From Castanea sativa (taxonomy: Eukaryota > Streptophyta > Magnoliopsida > Fagales > Fagaceae): a stretch of DNA of 64,000 nt. Position 1 is the stretch's first letter. Each line of letters begins with the position of its first letter. Positions 47,240 to 58,606 of the stretch are shown piece after piece. The position numbers and the translations under genes were made by a program. The stretch is from the NCBI RefSeq assembly GCF_040712315.1, contig NC_134013.1:58734501-58798500 (forward strand). The letters are read 5' to 3'. Under the pieces are notes generated by a model that saw nothing but the letters and a program-made list of their open reading frames with translations, was not told the origin of the DNA and searched no databases.

Positions 47240-48322
47240 AAATACGGTATTAACTACTTGAGGAGTGGCTAAACTAGATTGCCCAAAGAAATCTCTCCTT
47301 GGCTTATTGTTATGGTACCTTTCCGACCTGAAACCCCTTCTCTCCTGAGGGATAACCTTCGTCTTACCCTTACCTTGTTGTTGATCTTCCTCAACCCTTT
47401 TTTACTCGTCGATGCGATCCATGAGGCAACGTACACTCCGCACGGGCTTTTTGGTCAGAGATTTCCTTAAATTGTGATTAGTTGGGAGGCTCACTTTGAA
47501 AGTGTTAATCAACACTTCGTCAAAATCACCGTCGATTTCATTAAACATTTTCCAGTATCTGTCAGAATACACTTTCAAAGTCTCACCCTCCCTCATGGCC
47601 ATGGATAACAATAAGTCCAACGGCCGAGGGACTCTGCCGCATGTAATGAATCAAGACACGAATGCCCTAGTGAGTTCCATGAAAGAATCGACAGACCCCG
47701 ACTTTAGTTCGTTAAACCAGCTCATAGCAACAAGTCCTAGGCTAGAGAGAAAGACTTTGCACATCAAGGTTTCGTTCTGAGAATGTACCGCCATCCTCTG
47801 ATTAAAATGGCTTACATGTTCGACTGGGTTTGTCCTGCCATTATAGATGGTGAAGGTGGGCTGAGTGAATTGCCGTGGGAGCCTTCCCTTCTCGATCTTG
47901 CGTGAGAAGGGTGACTTGGAGAGTTGGTGCAACGCTCGGCTCATAGCATCGTTTCCCAAGCCCCTGGAGGGAAACTTCTTATGCTTACGACTTGGAAGCT
48001 CATCCTTCTCGTAATAGAAGGTTTTGCTAGGGGGAGTCTTGGACCTTGGATTGTAACTGCTTCCCTGGGACCCCCCAGAGGAAGGATTGGACGGAGGTGA
48101 AGCCCGCCTTCATCTGACACGGTGTAGCTTTTTCTTAAGGTGGTCATTCTCCCTCTGCATGGCCTTGGCATCATCCTCATAGGTGGCCCTGCTTCCACTA
48201 CGCGAATGGCTTGCATCATGGCATACTGTATGCACACTTCCCTTCCGATCCCTCTGACGCTCAAAATGATTTTCGCGCTGGGACCCCTGAGACTCTGCAT
48301 GATGCGAACCTAAGCCTGCCAT
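47240..48322 (-). pseudogene. Element 2 gag, broken
   Basis: It starts at 48322 (MAGLGSHHAESQGSQREN), shifts frame near 48110-47950, continues with the Retrotrans_gag core (VEHVSHFNQRMAVHSQ, LGLVAMSWFNELKSGS) to about 47650, then breaks again. YSDRYWKMFNEIDGDFDEV lies in the frame at 47402-47620. Homologous throughout to gag of element 1. Confidence 0.8.
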
Positions 48323-48350
48323 GATGTTCCAATTCCTTCAACACTAGATT

Positions 48351-48367
48351 TCCACAGACGGCGCAAA
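48351..48367 (-). promoter_or_regulatory. Mutated primer-binding site of element 2
   Basis: On the minus strand TTTGCGCCGTCTGTGGA, against TTGGCGCCGTCTGTGGG in element 1; a base change in the first triplet would weaken priming. Confidence 0.65.
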
Positions 48368-48368
48368 T

Positions 48369-49132
48369 TGTAAGTGCACAATTTGTACCCAGACCAATCA
48401 CCAGATGGACCTAGGTCCAAATAGTCTTATACAATGAAATTTGTAGAGTATGGGTTTGAAATCTAGGTTAGGGATATTAGAGAGTTGATAAATAGGCTAG
48501 AATGCCGCAATTTATGCAAATAATAGATGAATATGACAAAATTCTCCTCATACGTAAGCCGATGACCACTTGTATTGCCTTTCTTTTTCTAAGCAAAAGA
48601 TTACAATTGGTCTTGCAGTTTTTCCTCCCGCCCCCTTCTTCATACCTCTCCTGTCCTCTTATATCCCTCTTCTTCTCTTCTTTTTCTCCCACGTGTAGCA
48701 CAGATTTTCCCCTTAGATACTTGTCCCATCCACCACCTTCTTGAAGTCTTCAAATAATAGCTGGAAGACTAAATATTATTATTCAGAGGTCATTTCTCCA
48801 TTAATGCGGTCAAGGAGGTAGATGCAGGGCCTTTAATGCGGTGGTAGCAGCTTTTTTCCTCAGAAATTTCTCACACGTTCCTCCTTCTAACGAGTGCTTG
48901 GATCATGCTTGGATCATGCCTTTACCCAACAGATCTTCCAGAATTCTGTCTCTAAATTCTTTAGCACGTCCCATGGCCTTTACGTCCCAGGAGATACTTC
49001 TTCTCGGACAATTCCTCTGCCCCTTGTAGCGCGAACTGGCCTGTGGGCCTCAAAGACTCTGATCGAACAGACTTATACCAACAAACCAGGCCCAAGGCCC
49101 AAATGTGCATTTAAGCATTTTTACCCCCCACA
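48369..49132 (-). repeat. Element 2 right LTR
   Basis: TGTAAGTGCACAATTTG to CCCCCCACA, 764 bp. It borders the primer-binding site on the left and the target duplication GAAAC on the right, so it is the 5' LTR. Confidence 0.9.
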
Positions 49133-49137
49133 GAAAC

Positions 49138-50511
49138 CATAAAAAAAATTAGAAGAAAATGAAAATATTAGTGATGTATGTTCTACAAATATTTTCTATG
49201 TAAATAAATAGAAAAATAATTATATAAAACTAAAAGAAAACAATTTAATTACAGAAAATGATCTAATATTTCTAATAGTAATGAGAAAGAAACTTTTCAA
49301 ATTAAAAGTGATAAATTCTAGCTTAGATTGACTATATATATATATCATAAGAATGTCTAAGTGAATTAGTTATTATTTAAATAGACAAGAAAAAATGTTA
49401 GCAGAATTTGAATAAAATATCTTATTTAGTAATACAATATCTCTAAAAATGAAGAAAATTTTTTTTTAATATAGAATTATTATATAAAAAGCTAAATAAA
49501 TAATATTTAATTGATAGATTATCAAAATAATATTTAATTTATATTTAAATATAATAGAAAGACCTCACAATACAATTTTTTTTGGGGGCAAAGTTTTGCA
49601 ACCACTGAGTTAGTTACATCTTTTCAAAGAATTGTGGCTCTTCTTAAAAGGTTATAACTTTTAGCCCATATTACAATTTTTAGGAGGGACACCACTCCTA
49701 AGGACTTCTTATAACAACAATATTATAGATACACCCAATTTCATAATAAGTTGAAATGATTTAAAAATGTAGATATGTGAGTGTGACTATAAATAGGATA
49801 TTGCACATCATTGTCAAATTATTTTAATATTCCTTCACTCACACAATACTGTAGTATGCAATCACCATCCTCACCAGACGCTTATCATTATGTTGGATCA
49901 ACACAGTTTCCATCTCTTCACAGGCCTTAGCTATATCACTCCAGCCATTCTTTTTTGAAATAGTCCAAAAATTACTTAACACATGTATTATAATTTTATT
50001 TATCCAGGAAAAAAAAAATATTAGACAAGATGAATAAAATATGCTTAGAAGAATTTAGGGGTGTCTCTTCGGTTTTGCAAGTTCAGCCATGTTTGATGAG
50101 AAGGGAATAAGTTAACTCATACTTTAGCTATGAGAGCAGTTTTATCTGCAAACACAAATGTATGGGTAGAATCCTTAACCAATGATTTGGATATAGTGTA
50201 TTCTAATTGGATTTGGTTTAATAGAACTCTCTTACTTTTTTCTCAAAAAAAAAAAAAAAAAATAAAGCTTAGAAAAACTGGTTTTGTAGCTCAACATTTT
50301 TTTGTTTTGTTTTGAAATAGTCCATTTTGGCTATCTTTATCTTCTTCTTCTTTTTTGAAAAAAATAGGGTCTTGAATTGACACATTACCAACGTTCTCTT
50401 TAAATGAATACAACATATAAATGATAATAGATGTTGAGGAATAAGGATTGTGGAATTGAAAGTTTATTGAAAGTTTAATGAATACGACATATAAATGATA
50501 ATAGATGATAA
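49138..50511. other. Noncoding, AT-rich
   Basis: No gene recognised. A GGGGGCAAAGTTTTGCA word near 49586 is of a type common at plant transposon ends, but no partner was found. Confidence 0.5.
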
Positions 50512-51403
50512 TATGTTGTAACTTTGGTAGTGCCGAAAATTATGAGCTCTACCTGCACTAAAAAAAAGCAAGTTTAGATTTCTTAAATTCTAATACTTAC
50601 GAGTGGGTTGATTCAAGGAAACAAAAGTTATACTGTAGATGAAGTTACAATTCACAATTCAAATGTCTAATTCACATGCCATATTTAATATTAAATTCCT
50701 GAATTCTTCATAACAAATTTAAACGACCACAAATAATTTCAAAAAGTTTGTCACAAATCCTGTTAATTTTTCATTGGGAGTAAGGGAAATAAAAAGAAAA
50801 TTTGAAAAGGCACAAAGCAAGCAAAGGACGGAGCTAAGCTTGGCCCTTTTTAAAAAAAAATATTAGTATATATATAAGTATTAATTTTAGCAATTTTGTT
50901 TAATAAAATTACATTTTACCCTCTTAACAATATCATTGATTTTTTCAGAAGTAATGTTATGGCCACAAACATTTTTACAACATTTTTATAAACTGTTGAC
51001 ATATATAGTAAATTCTTATTAGTTTGCATCTGGGCCCATTACTTACATAATTTTTTTACTTACCAATAACCACTCAACACAACAGCAATTTATAAAAAAG
51101 TTTATAACACTAACATTTTCCTCATTTTAAAGTCTATAAAAAAATTTATAGCTTTAAAATCTAAAACAAAATATACAAAGCCAAAAAAAAAATTAGCTCA
51201 ACAACAAAAATTATCAATAGCAAAACTAAAAAAAATTAAGTCCATCCAACAAATTTTATCCAAAACAAACAATCCAGCCATATATAAAATTTTAAACCAA
51301 TAATATTTTTTCCTTAACTAGCGGTACACAGACACACACAAAAGAAAAAAAAAGAAAATAAGAAGAACTTATGGGTTAAATAGCAGTAGAGCCGAATGCC
51401 GAT
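50512..51403 (+). repeat. Duplicated block A (second copy)
   Basis: The counterpart of 31325-32205 in the same orientation, with small indels and scattered substitutions. Confidence 0.85.
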
Positions 51404-51693
51404 ATTGCCGCACGCTGCCAGCAAAAGAACTGCCCTCCTAATTCCAAGTTCTACCTTGGGAATTTAGAACGTAAAAGATAGAGCACTGTCATTGGCAACA
51501 CGAAGTGCCTAGTAGACTTACTCATTAAAAAAAAAAAAATTCGTCAGTCTTTAAAGCTAATGTCTTCTAGATATTTTGTAATTCACATATCAACACACAA
51601 TTATGCACAAAATCATCTATTTATTCATGCTTTGAACAAACATTTGCAAACAGCTTTTTTCTTTAACATAAAAAGTTATCAAATGCGAAACAT

Positions 51694-52143
51694 TGAAGAA
51701 AACTGAGAAATCTATTTACAATTATGATGCAAGAGTAGTGAGAGAAGGCTTAAGTGCAGAGAGAGAGAGAGAGAGAGATGTGAATTGAAGAACTTCTTGC
51801 ATAAAATGATAATTAGCAATATACAAAGCTTATGTAGGTCCAGCCTAACACGCATAGACCTCTCTGTAGGGACTATAACAGACTCCAAATAATGCAAAGC
51901 TAACTAACTGATTACCAACGCTCTAACTAACTTTGACTCCAAAATATCTAACTAATCTTCAATTCCAAAATATCTAACTAGCTTCAGAAATGGCGTCGCT
52001 CGGCTTCAGTCTCAATTCTTTGCCTGATGAAACGCGCACTGTCATCTAAATAAGTAACTGCTCGTGTCATGGCTTGCTTCTTTTCTCTCCCACGTGCATC
52101 ATTAGCTCGATAAGAAATGACAATGTTTCTATTATTGTCAACA
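51694..52143 (-). repeat. Copia left LTR (3' LTR)
   Basis: TGAAGAAAACTGAGAAATC to ATTATTGTCAACA, 450 bp, with a (GA)n tract near 51757. The adjacent purine tract sets the orientation. Confidence 0.85.
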
Positions 52144-52150
52144 TCCCCCC

Positions 52151-53590
52151 TTAAATGAATGGGGAAGAAACAACCATGAGTTTGCGAACAATGGAAGAAA
52201 ATAAGGGAGCAATCAGAGGCTTAGTGAAGACATTAGCAAGATTTTCTTTGCTAGAGACAAAATGCACTTGAATATCATGATGGAGGACTTTCTCACGAAC
52301 AAAGTGAAAATCAACCTCGATATGCTTGGTACGGGCATGAAAGATAGGATTAGAAGCAAGAGCCAATGTAGAGACATCATCACACCAAAGCCATGGAACA
52401 TAAGGAAGCATAAGGTGAAGCTCACGACATAAGGAACGCAACCAAGATAATTCAGCAGCGGTAGTGGCGAGAGCGTGATTTTCAGCCTCTATTGAAGAAT
52501 GGGAAACAGTGAAATGCTTCTTAGTGGACCATGAAATTGGGCTAGAACAAAGGAAAATAGGGTAGCCCGTGGTAGACTAAGGATCAGAAAGGTCACCTGC
52601 CCAGTCTGCGTCAGTAAAGGCTAAAAGTGTTAACGGACTAGGATTGAATTGAAGAGAATGATTGAGGGTGTCATGGATATAGCGCAAGACTCTCTTAGCA
52701 GCTGCAAAATGTTGATCAGTAGGGAGCTGCATAAATTGACAAAATTGATGAACAGCATATGAGAGATCAGGCCGAGTAAAAGTGAGATACTGGAGACCCC
52801 CAACCATGCTGCAAAAAGAAGATGGGTCAGAAAGAAGCTGCCCAGAAGTAGAAGTGAGTCTAGTCGAGGGGCAACAAGGTGTATTCATAGGCTTGGCATT
52901 GTCCGTGTCAAACTTATGAAGGCGATCCAGAGCATACTTGGATTGGTTAAGAGAAACACCAGTGCTAGTGGGAAGTATCTGAATCCCAAGGAAATAATTG
53001 AGAGGATCTAAATCTTTTAGCTCAAAGGCCCTGCCCAAGGCATTGACTAGAGAATTAATGTGATGAGGAGTAGGGCCAGTGATGATAATATCATTAACAT
53101 AGAGGAGTAGGTGGAGTATGATACACAAATAAAGAAGGGTCTGCAATAGAAGCTGTGAAGCCAAGGTGAAGAAGCTGACTCGTGAACTGTTCAAACCAAG
53201 CTCTTAGAGCTTGTTTCAAGCCATAGAGAGATATATGGAATCGGCAAACATAGTCAGGATAAGCAGAATCAATGTAACCAAGAGGTTGAGCCATATAGAC
53301 TTCCTCTTGGAGAATACCATGTAAAAATGCATTGCTGATATCCAATTGTCTCAAAGGCCAATGACTGCTAACAGCAAGGGCAACAATAAGTCTCATAGTG
53401 GCAGGATTGACAACTGGGCTGAATGTTTCTGAGTAATCCAGGCCAATTGTTGATGAAAACCCTTGGCAACCAATCTGGCCTTATATCTGGGAATTGTTCC
53501 ATCACTGTTAAGCTTCAGCTTATACACTCACTTGTAGCCCACCAAATTCTTATGAGGAGGATGGAGAATAAGAGACCAGGTGCCTTGTTT
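52151..53590 (-). pseudogene. Copia reverse transcriptase and RNase H
   Basis: RT reads from about 53590: PLRQLDISNAFLHG (first catalytic Asp), EEVYMAQPLGY, SLYGLKQALRAWF, then after a frame change YVNDIIITG, where the invariant YVDD has become YVND. KDLDPLNYFLGIQI and FTRPDLSYAVHQF follow. RNase H covers LAFTDADWAGD and, after a stop, CDDVSTLALASNPIFHARTKHIEVD, ending at 52151 (LMVVSSPFI). The Asp to Asn change alone should abolish polymerase activity. Confidence 0.85.
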
Positions 53591-54648
53591 CTATAGTGCT
53601 TGAAATTCGGAGTCCATAGCTAAACACCATTGAGGATACTTGGAAGCAATCTTAAAATTAGGTGGTTCAGTATAGTTGTAATCAAGAACAGGAGCATAAC
53701 ACACTTCAGGCTTGGTGATGCCACTCTTTGACCTGGTTTGCATAGAATGAGAATTGATGGTAGTGGGCACAAGAGGAAGAGTAGATGTGACAAAAATAGT
53801 AGTAGTGATGGGATCAGGTGGTGGAGATGGTGCAGACAGAGAAGTAGAAGGAGGACTAGAGACAGGAGAAGGAACATATGACATAATAGGGTCGAAAACA
53901 GCAGTAGGGGGAGGACTAGAGACAGATGAAGTAGAAACAAAATTGGACTGAGGAATGGGACCTAGAATAGAAGGAGCATTAGAGGAATGTGTGTAAAGAA
54001 GGTTGGACAACCAAGTGTTAAGCTAAGAAAGAGAATCAGATTGAGATGAAGAAGGTGCAGAAAGTGTTGAACCGAAGGGAAATACTTCTTCATTAAGCAA
54101 AACATGCCTAGATGTGTAGAGAGTTTTAATTGATTGATCATAACACAGATAACCTTTGGACTGAGGTGAGTACCCCAAGAAGATGCATTCACGAGTTCTA
54201 GGTTCCAATTTATAAGAAGAGCAAGGCCTAAGGTAAGGGTAGCAACTGCATCCAAATATCTTGAGTTGAAAGAGATTTGCGGTATGATCATAGAGTAAGG
54301 ACCAAGGGGACTGAGAATGGAGAGTGGGTAACAGATTAATAAGATATATTGCTGTAGGAACTGCATAAGACCAAAAAGAATATGGTAGGTGAGCATGAGA
54401 AAGAAGGGTGATAGCAATTTCTATAATGTGTCTGTGTTTCCTCTTAACAAGGCCATTTTGTTGTGGAGTGTAAGGACATGAAATTTGATGAACAATCCCA
54501 TTATTATCAAGAAAAGACTTAAAGGCAGTAAAGGTGAATTTACCACCACCATCAGATTTAAAGGTTTGAATTTAGCAAAAAATTGTGTCTCAACCATGGA
54601 TTTAAATTGAAAAAAAAATAGAGAACAAATCAGATTTATGTTTAAGAA
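53591..54648 (-). pseudogene. Copia integrase, distal part, and linker
   Basis: After the nested LTR the integrase resumes at FQFKSMVETQFFAKFKPLN, with frame shifts; HNKMALLRGNTDTL stands in place of the usual QQNG..ER. The CSCYPYLRP and RECIFLGYSPQSKGYLCYD blocks mark the C-terminal region, followed by a Ser/Pro-rich linker (TAVFDPIMSYVPSPVSSPP) and the beginning of RT-proximal sequence (PQWCLAMDSEFQAL). Not functional. Confidence 0.8.
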
Positions 54649-54653
54649 AGTAC

Positions 54654-56089
54654 TGAAGGAAAAATTCTGGTTTTGTATCTCATACAAAACACACAGCGGA
54701 AGCAACGAACTAGGATCTATTTCATTCATGGTTGATAACGTGCACTATTTAAATTTCAGAATTTAAGAACAAGATAGCGTACCTTGGTGTGGAGAAATTC
54801 AAAACAAAGATTAGAAGCACTTGGGAACACTTTTAATCTTCACTCCAATTCCACTTTACACCCAAGATGTGTGGTCTCTCAATCAGTTTTTCAAAAGGGA
54901 GAATGAAAGTGTGTCTCACACTTTCTCACACACCGTTTCTTTTTCTTTTCTAATCTCTCTAATAAAAATTCTGTATGTTTCTCTCTTTATAACTAACTGA
55001 TTATCTAATTGGGCTGGCGTATTGGGCCTTTCCAATTGGGCTTTAGTGTGTGGCTTGGAGTGGGACCAAAAGGGACCAATAAGACACTAGCTCCAATGGG
55101 CCTTGGGTTTTTCCGTCAACTCTTGACAAGTCCAAAGTTACCATTAATTATATTTAATACCACTATATAAATATAATTGCACTCTAGGCCTTATTAATAA
55201 ATTATATCCCAAGACTTTATTATTCACGTAACTCCTTTATAAAATATTCGTAGTAACTCAAAATCATAAATGTAGACTGCCACTTTGTAAATTACTACAT
55301 CTTATCCTTGAGTACCCGGTTTAATTCTTTAAAGTTATTCATTATATATTTATGAAATCCAATTTCATAAATATATACTTTAGTAATTTCTTACTAAAGT
55401 GGTTAGGCTTAACTCTCTGAATAACTGAAACCATTAAATTTATCTCAAGGGAATATTTTATATCTCTATCAAGAGATTATGAATTCTATCTTGAGAATAT
55501 ATGTTCCATCAACACTAAATGTGGTTGCCCAACATACTGAAGTTTTGACCGTCACTTCAGATCTCACTCCTGATATATCAAAGCAACCTACACTTCATGA
55601 TCAGGTCCATTATTCTCTCAGGATTAAGAGTTCATGCAAATAGAAGTCGTGAGATTTATTATTCATTTGACAGTCGTTAGGAAAATAATAAATCTCACAG
55701 CGGTCCTGTTCAATATATTTTAACTCTTAAAACATATCAACATATCAACTAGAATTTTCTACTTCCATGATCAAGACAAATCATCTTAGTTGACATGTTA
55801 TAGTCTTCGCAGATGAAATGCCCAATTTCATCACCGACTACGAACTATAAATTCTGAGTTTACAAAGAACTTGTGATTTACATCTTCTGTGACTTTTCAC
55901 ATAAATCACATACAATGCATCTCATGGACTATATGATAATGTCCCATATTCATGTTACCATTATTTTGGATAATAATAAAATAACTTTATCAAACACAAT
56001 ATTAAGTCATACATCATGTCATACATAATGTCATACATAATATCATACATAGCATCATACAATAGGATTTAAGGGCACTAATCCTAACA
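54654..56089. mobile_element. 1.4 kb solo LTR nested in the Copia integrase
   Basis: It starts TGAAGGAAAAATTCTGG and ends ATCCTAACA, with AGTAC on both sides (54649-54653, 56090-56094). Removing it rejoins TWLYL with LKHKSDLFS, which is continuous Copia integrase. The minus-strand start TGTTAGGATTAGTGCCC suggests a different, long-LTR retrotransposon. No coding region; the strand is not certain. Confidence 0.9.
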
Positions 56090-56094
56090 AGTAC

Positions 56095-57121
56095 AACCAT
56101 GTATAACGAGTATAATGATCTACAAACAGAACATAATAGCAAAATCCATTAACAGAAAGAGTAAGAGCAGGGCCCCATACATTAGAATGAACCAGTTCAA
56201 AGGCACAAGTAGCAACAAATTGAGAGCTATGAAAGGGCAATTTGTGCATTTTTCCATGAAGATAGGAAGTACAATGAATCATAGTAGTATGAGTCTTATT
56301 TCTAGATAAGCCTAGAGAAGAAAGAACATTATCAAGAACAAAATGATGGGGATGACCTAATCTAGAGTGCCACAGTTTCCAATTGGATTGTGTTATTGCA
56401 GAGAAAGTAGTAGAGAAGACACTGTCTTTGGGAGGAAGCTTGAGATGAGGAGCCAGCAGAGGATAGATGGGATAAACCCCTCCTTCACTCTTGCCCTAGT
56501 AGAGTACCTTCCCCGTGAGGAAAGCCTAAATGGAAAGTTTATTTTCATCAAAATAACACCAACAGTTATTATCATGACATAGTTTATGGACAGAGGATAA
56601 ATTGGAAGTAATTTGAGGAACTTTAAGCACATTTACAAGTTTAAGAAGAGAATGAGAATTAGGTAAGTAAACATTACCTATGTGAGTGTTGGGAAGGCCC
56701 TGATCATTGCCAACAGTTATGTGTTCTTGACCACCATAAGGCTTGGGAAAGGACAAATTATTCAAGCTAGAGGTAAGATGATCTGTTGCTGCACTGTCAG
56801 CCAACCATGGTTCTTGAGTATGACTAGCATTGGAAGTAGCTGCCATTGCTGCTAATTTGGTGGGTGGATGTTTGCCTTGAAAGGAAAAATCCATCCTGTG
56901 ATAGCAATCTAAGGCTGAATGACCCATCTTGCCATAGATTTGACAAGTTGGTTTAAAGGAAGATCCTTGAGGAGAAAACTAATTGTACTGCCCTTGAGAC
57001 TGACTATATTGTCCTTGACCTTGAAAGTGAGATGCACCATTTCCTTGACCTCTGCCACCACCAGGAGTGTTATTGTTTTTGCCTTTTCCTCTTGACTGAT
57101 TGGAGTGGCTAAAATTGACAT
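56095..57121 (-). pseudogene. Copia zinc knuckle, protease and proximal integrase
   Basis: The knuckle reads CQIYGKMGHSALDC, the second Cys replaced by Tyr. Protease active site WLADSAATDH instead of DSGATDH. The GAG-pre-integrase segment and HRLGHPHHF-type motif follow, then FELVHSNVWGPA and YTRYTWLYLL at the start of the integrase core, where the nested LTR interrupts. Stops and shifts separate these pieces. Confidence 0.8.
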
Positions 57122-57868
57122 TTCGCTGGTTTAGCATTTGCAGCTAAGGCAAAAGCATCCTTCATTTCAACACTCTCCGTAAGTGACTCTTCTTCTGCAT
57201 TCAATAGAGTGGTTAACTCATCAAAGGTCAGCTGTGTACTCCTGGTACGAATAGTAGATCTGAAGGAATTAAAGTCCTTTGGCAGTCCCTTGAGTGCTAT
57301 GTGAAGCAATTCTTCATCATCAATAAGACACCAACAACCATAAGTTTGTTCCTTACTACTTTGATTCTTTCCAGATAGGAATCCACAATATCAGTTCCTT
57401 TCTTTATAATGTGAATCTCACCTTTCAAATTCATGATGTGAGATCTTGATACTGAAGAGAAACGATTCTCCAATAATTTCCACACTGCTTTAAGCAGAAT
57501 TGCATCCCACAGTGAGAGTAAGAGTTGCTGGAGACAAGAGTTGAGTTGATGAAGGTCAAAAGTGCCTTTTATTTAAACTTCCATATCTGAAACTCAGGGT
57601 TCAGATTGGTTGTCACAGCACCTGAACTGTCTTTGAGAAACTGATATGGACAAGGTTGAGAGCCATTAAGCAATTTAATCATCGAATATCTTCAATACTA
57701 TTATTATTTGATGTTTCCAAACTATGTAATTGGAATTTTCTAGCTTCACTGTCATCATATTTGACATATTGGACAGCAAGAGTAATGGCTGATTTGTAAT
57801 GTTTATGGCAGTGCCTGAATTGGTTGAGGAAGCCATTGTTGAAGTTGTAGAAGCAGCAATTGCAGTTG
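57109..57868 (-). pseudogene. Copia gag
   Basis: Probable start MASSTNSGTAINI, then LENSNYIVWKHQI typical of Copia Gag, MWKLLENRFSSVSRSHIMNL, VDSYLERIKVVRNKL and LPKDFNSFRSTIRTR. Frame breaks near 57675, 57480 and 57300. Confidence 0.75.
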
Positions 57869-57902
57869 AATGTGTTGTAGGAAGAGTAATTGAATGAACT
57901 TT

Positions 57903-57916
57903 GGGCTCTGATACGA
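57903..57916 (-). promoter_or_regulatory. Copia primer-binding site
   Basis: TCGTATCAGAGCCC directly after the 5' LTR end TTCTTCA; TGGTATCAGAGC is the usual initiator-Met tRNA site, so one base has changed. Confidence 0.7.
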
Positions 57917-58325
57917 TGAAGAAAACTGAGAAATCTATGAACAATTATGATGCAAGAGTAGTGAGAGAAGGCTTAAGCAGAGAGAGAGAGAGAGATGTGA
58001 ATTGAAGAACTTCTTACATAAAATGATAATGAGCAATATACAAAGCTTATATAGGTCCAGCCTAACACGCATAGACCTCTCTATAGGGACTATAACAGAC
58101 TCCAAATAATGCGGAGCTAACTAACTGATTACCAACGCTCTAACTAACTTTGACTCCAAAATATCTAACTAATCTTTGATTCCAAAAAATCTAACTGGCT
58201 TTAGAAACGGCGTCGCTTGGCTTCAATCTCAATTCTTTGCTTGGTGAAACGTTGTCGTCTAAATAAGTAACTGCTCGTGTCATGGCTTGCTTCTTATCTC
58301 TCCCACGTGTGTCATTAGCTCGATT
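57917..58325 (-). repeat. Copia right LTR (5' LTR), outer end lost
   Basis: Matches 51694-52111 with several percent difference; beyond CATTAGCTCGAT the sequence no longer matches, so the outer 30 bp appear deleted or replaced. Confidence 0.8.
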
Positions 58326-58606
58326 AAAAAAAAACAGAAACAAAATGACAAACGTTACTCTATTAAATTAAATGTGCTTCCTCTCAATCAAATTAAATTT
58401 GGCCATCAACATGTCTCTTAGCCAATTGCAAAGCGACTCCATTTGTAAGCTTTGAAAAATTTCCTTTGAAACTCCTTCATTCTATTATAAATTGTGGAAA
58501 AATAGAGAGAGCGAAAGAGGATAGAGATGTCTAGAAGGGCAATTAGTTACCTTTTATGTGGACCAAAATTTTAGTTTTTGAAGCGCCTTGCAATGATTCC
58601 TTGATT
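58326..58606. other. 3' flank of the NBS-LRR pseudogene
   Basis: AT-rich, nothing recognised; a former 3' UTR is possible. Confidence 0.4.

Larger units (their letters stand above)
38236..49132 (-). mobile_element. Ty3/gypsy Tat-lineage LTR retrotransposon, element 2
   Basis: A complete 10.9 kb insertion flanked by GAAAC on both sides (38231-38235, 49133-49137). The 5' LTR (right) is followed by a primer-binding site, gag, protease with a zinc-knuckle-like motif, RT with first RNase H, second RNase H plus integrase, a tandem-repeat array, an antisense three-exon gene, and the 3' LTR (left). Same family and orientation as element 1 but more diverged, and its LTRs differ at roughly 4-5% of positions by eye, so it is older. 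Many reading frames have nonsense or frameshift lesions. Confidence 0.95.
51694..58325 (-). mobile_element. Decayed Ty1/Copia element with a nested solo LTR
   Basis: Left LTR 51694-52143 (3' LTR), right LTR 57917 to about 58325 (5' LTR, its outer 30 bp not matching). Between them on the minus strand lie gag, protease, integrase, RT and RNase H in Copia order. The primer-binding site reads TCGTATCAGAGCCC, close to the usual initiator-tRNA-Met match, and the polypurine tract AAGGGGGGA abuts the 3' LTR. Outer target duplication not recovered (AACAT on the left only). LTRs differ at several percent. Every domain has lesions. Confidence 0.9.

Noticed and set aside
38135..49610. A hAT-like host transposon around element 2
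   Set aside because: AGTGGCGTAGTTAGGGC on the left has no inverted partner on the right; the GGGGGCAAAG near 49586 alone is not enough.
53754..53951. Gly/Val-rich plus-strand frame
   Set aside because: Reverse complement of the Ser/Pro linker of the Copia polyprotein.
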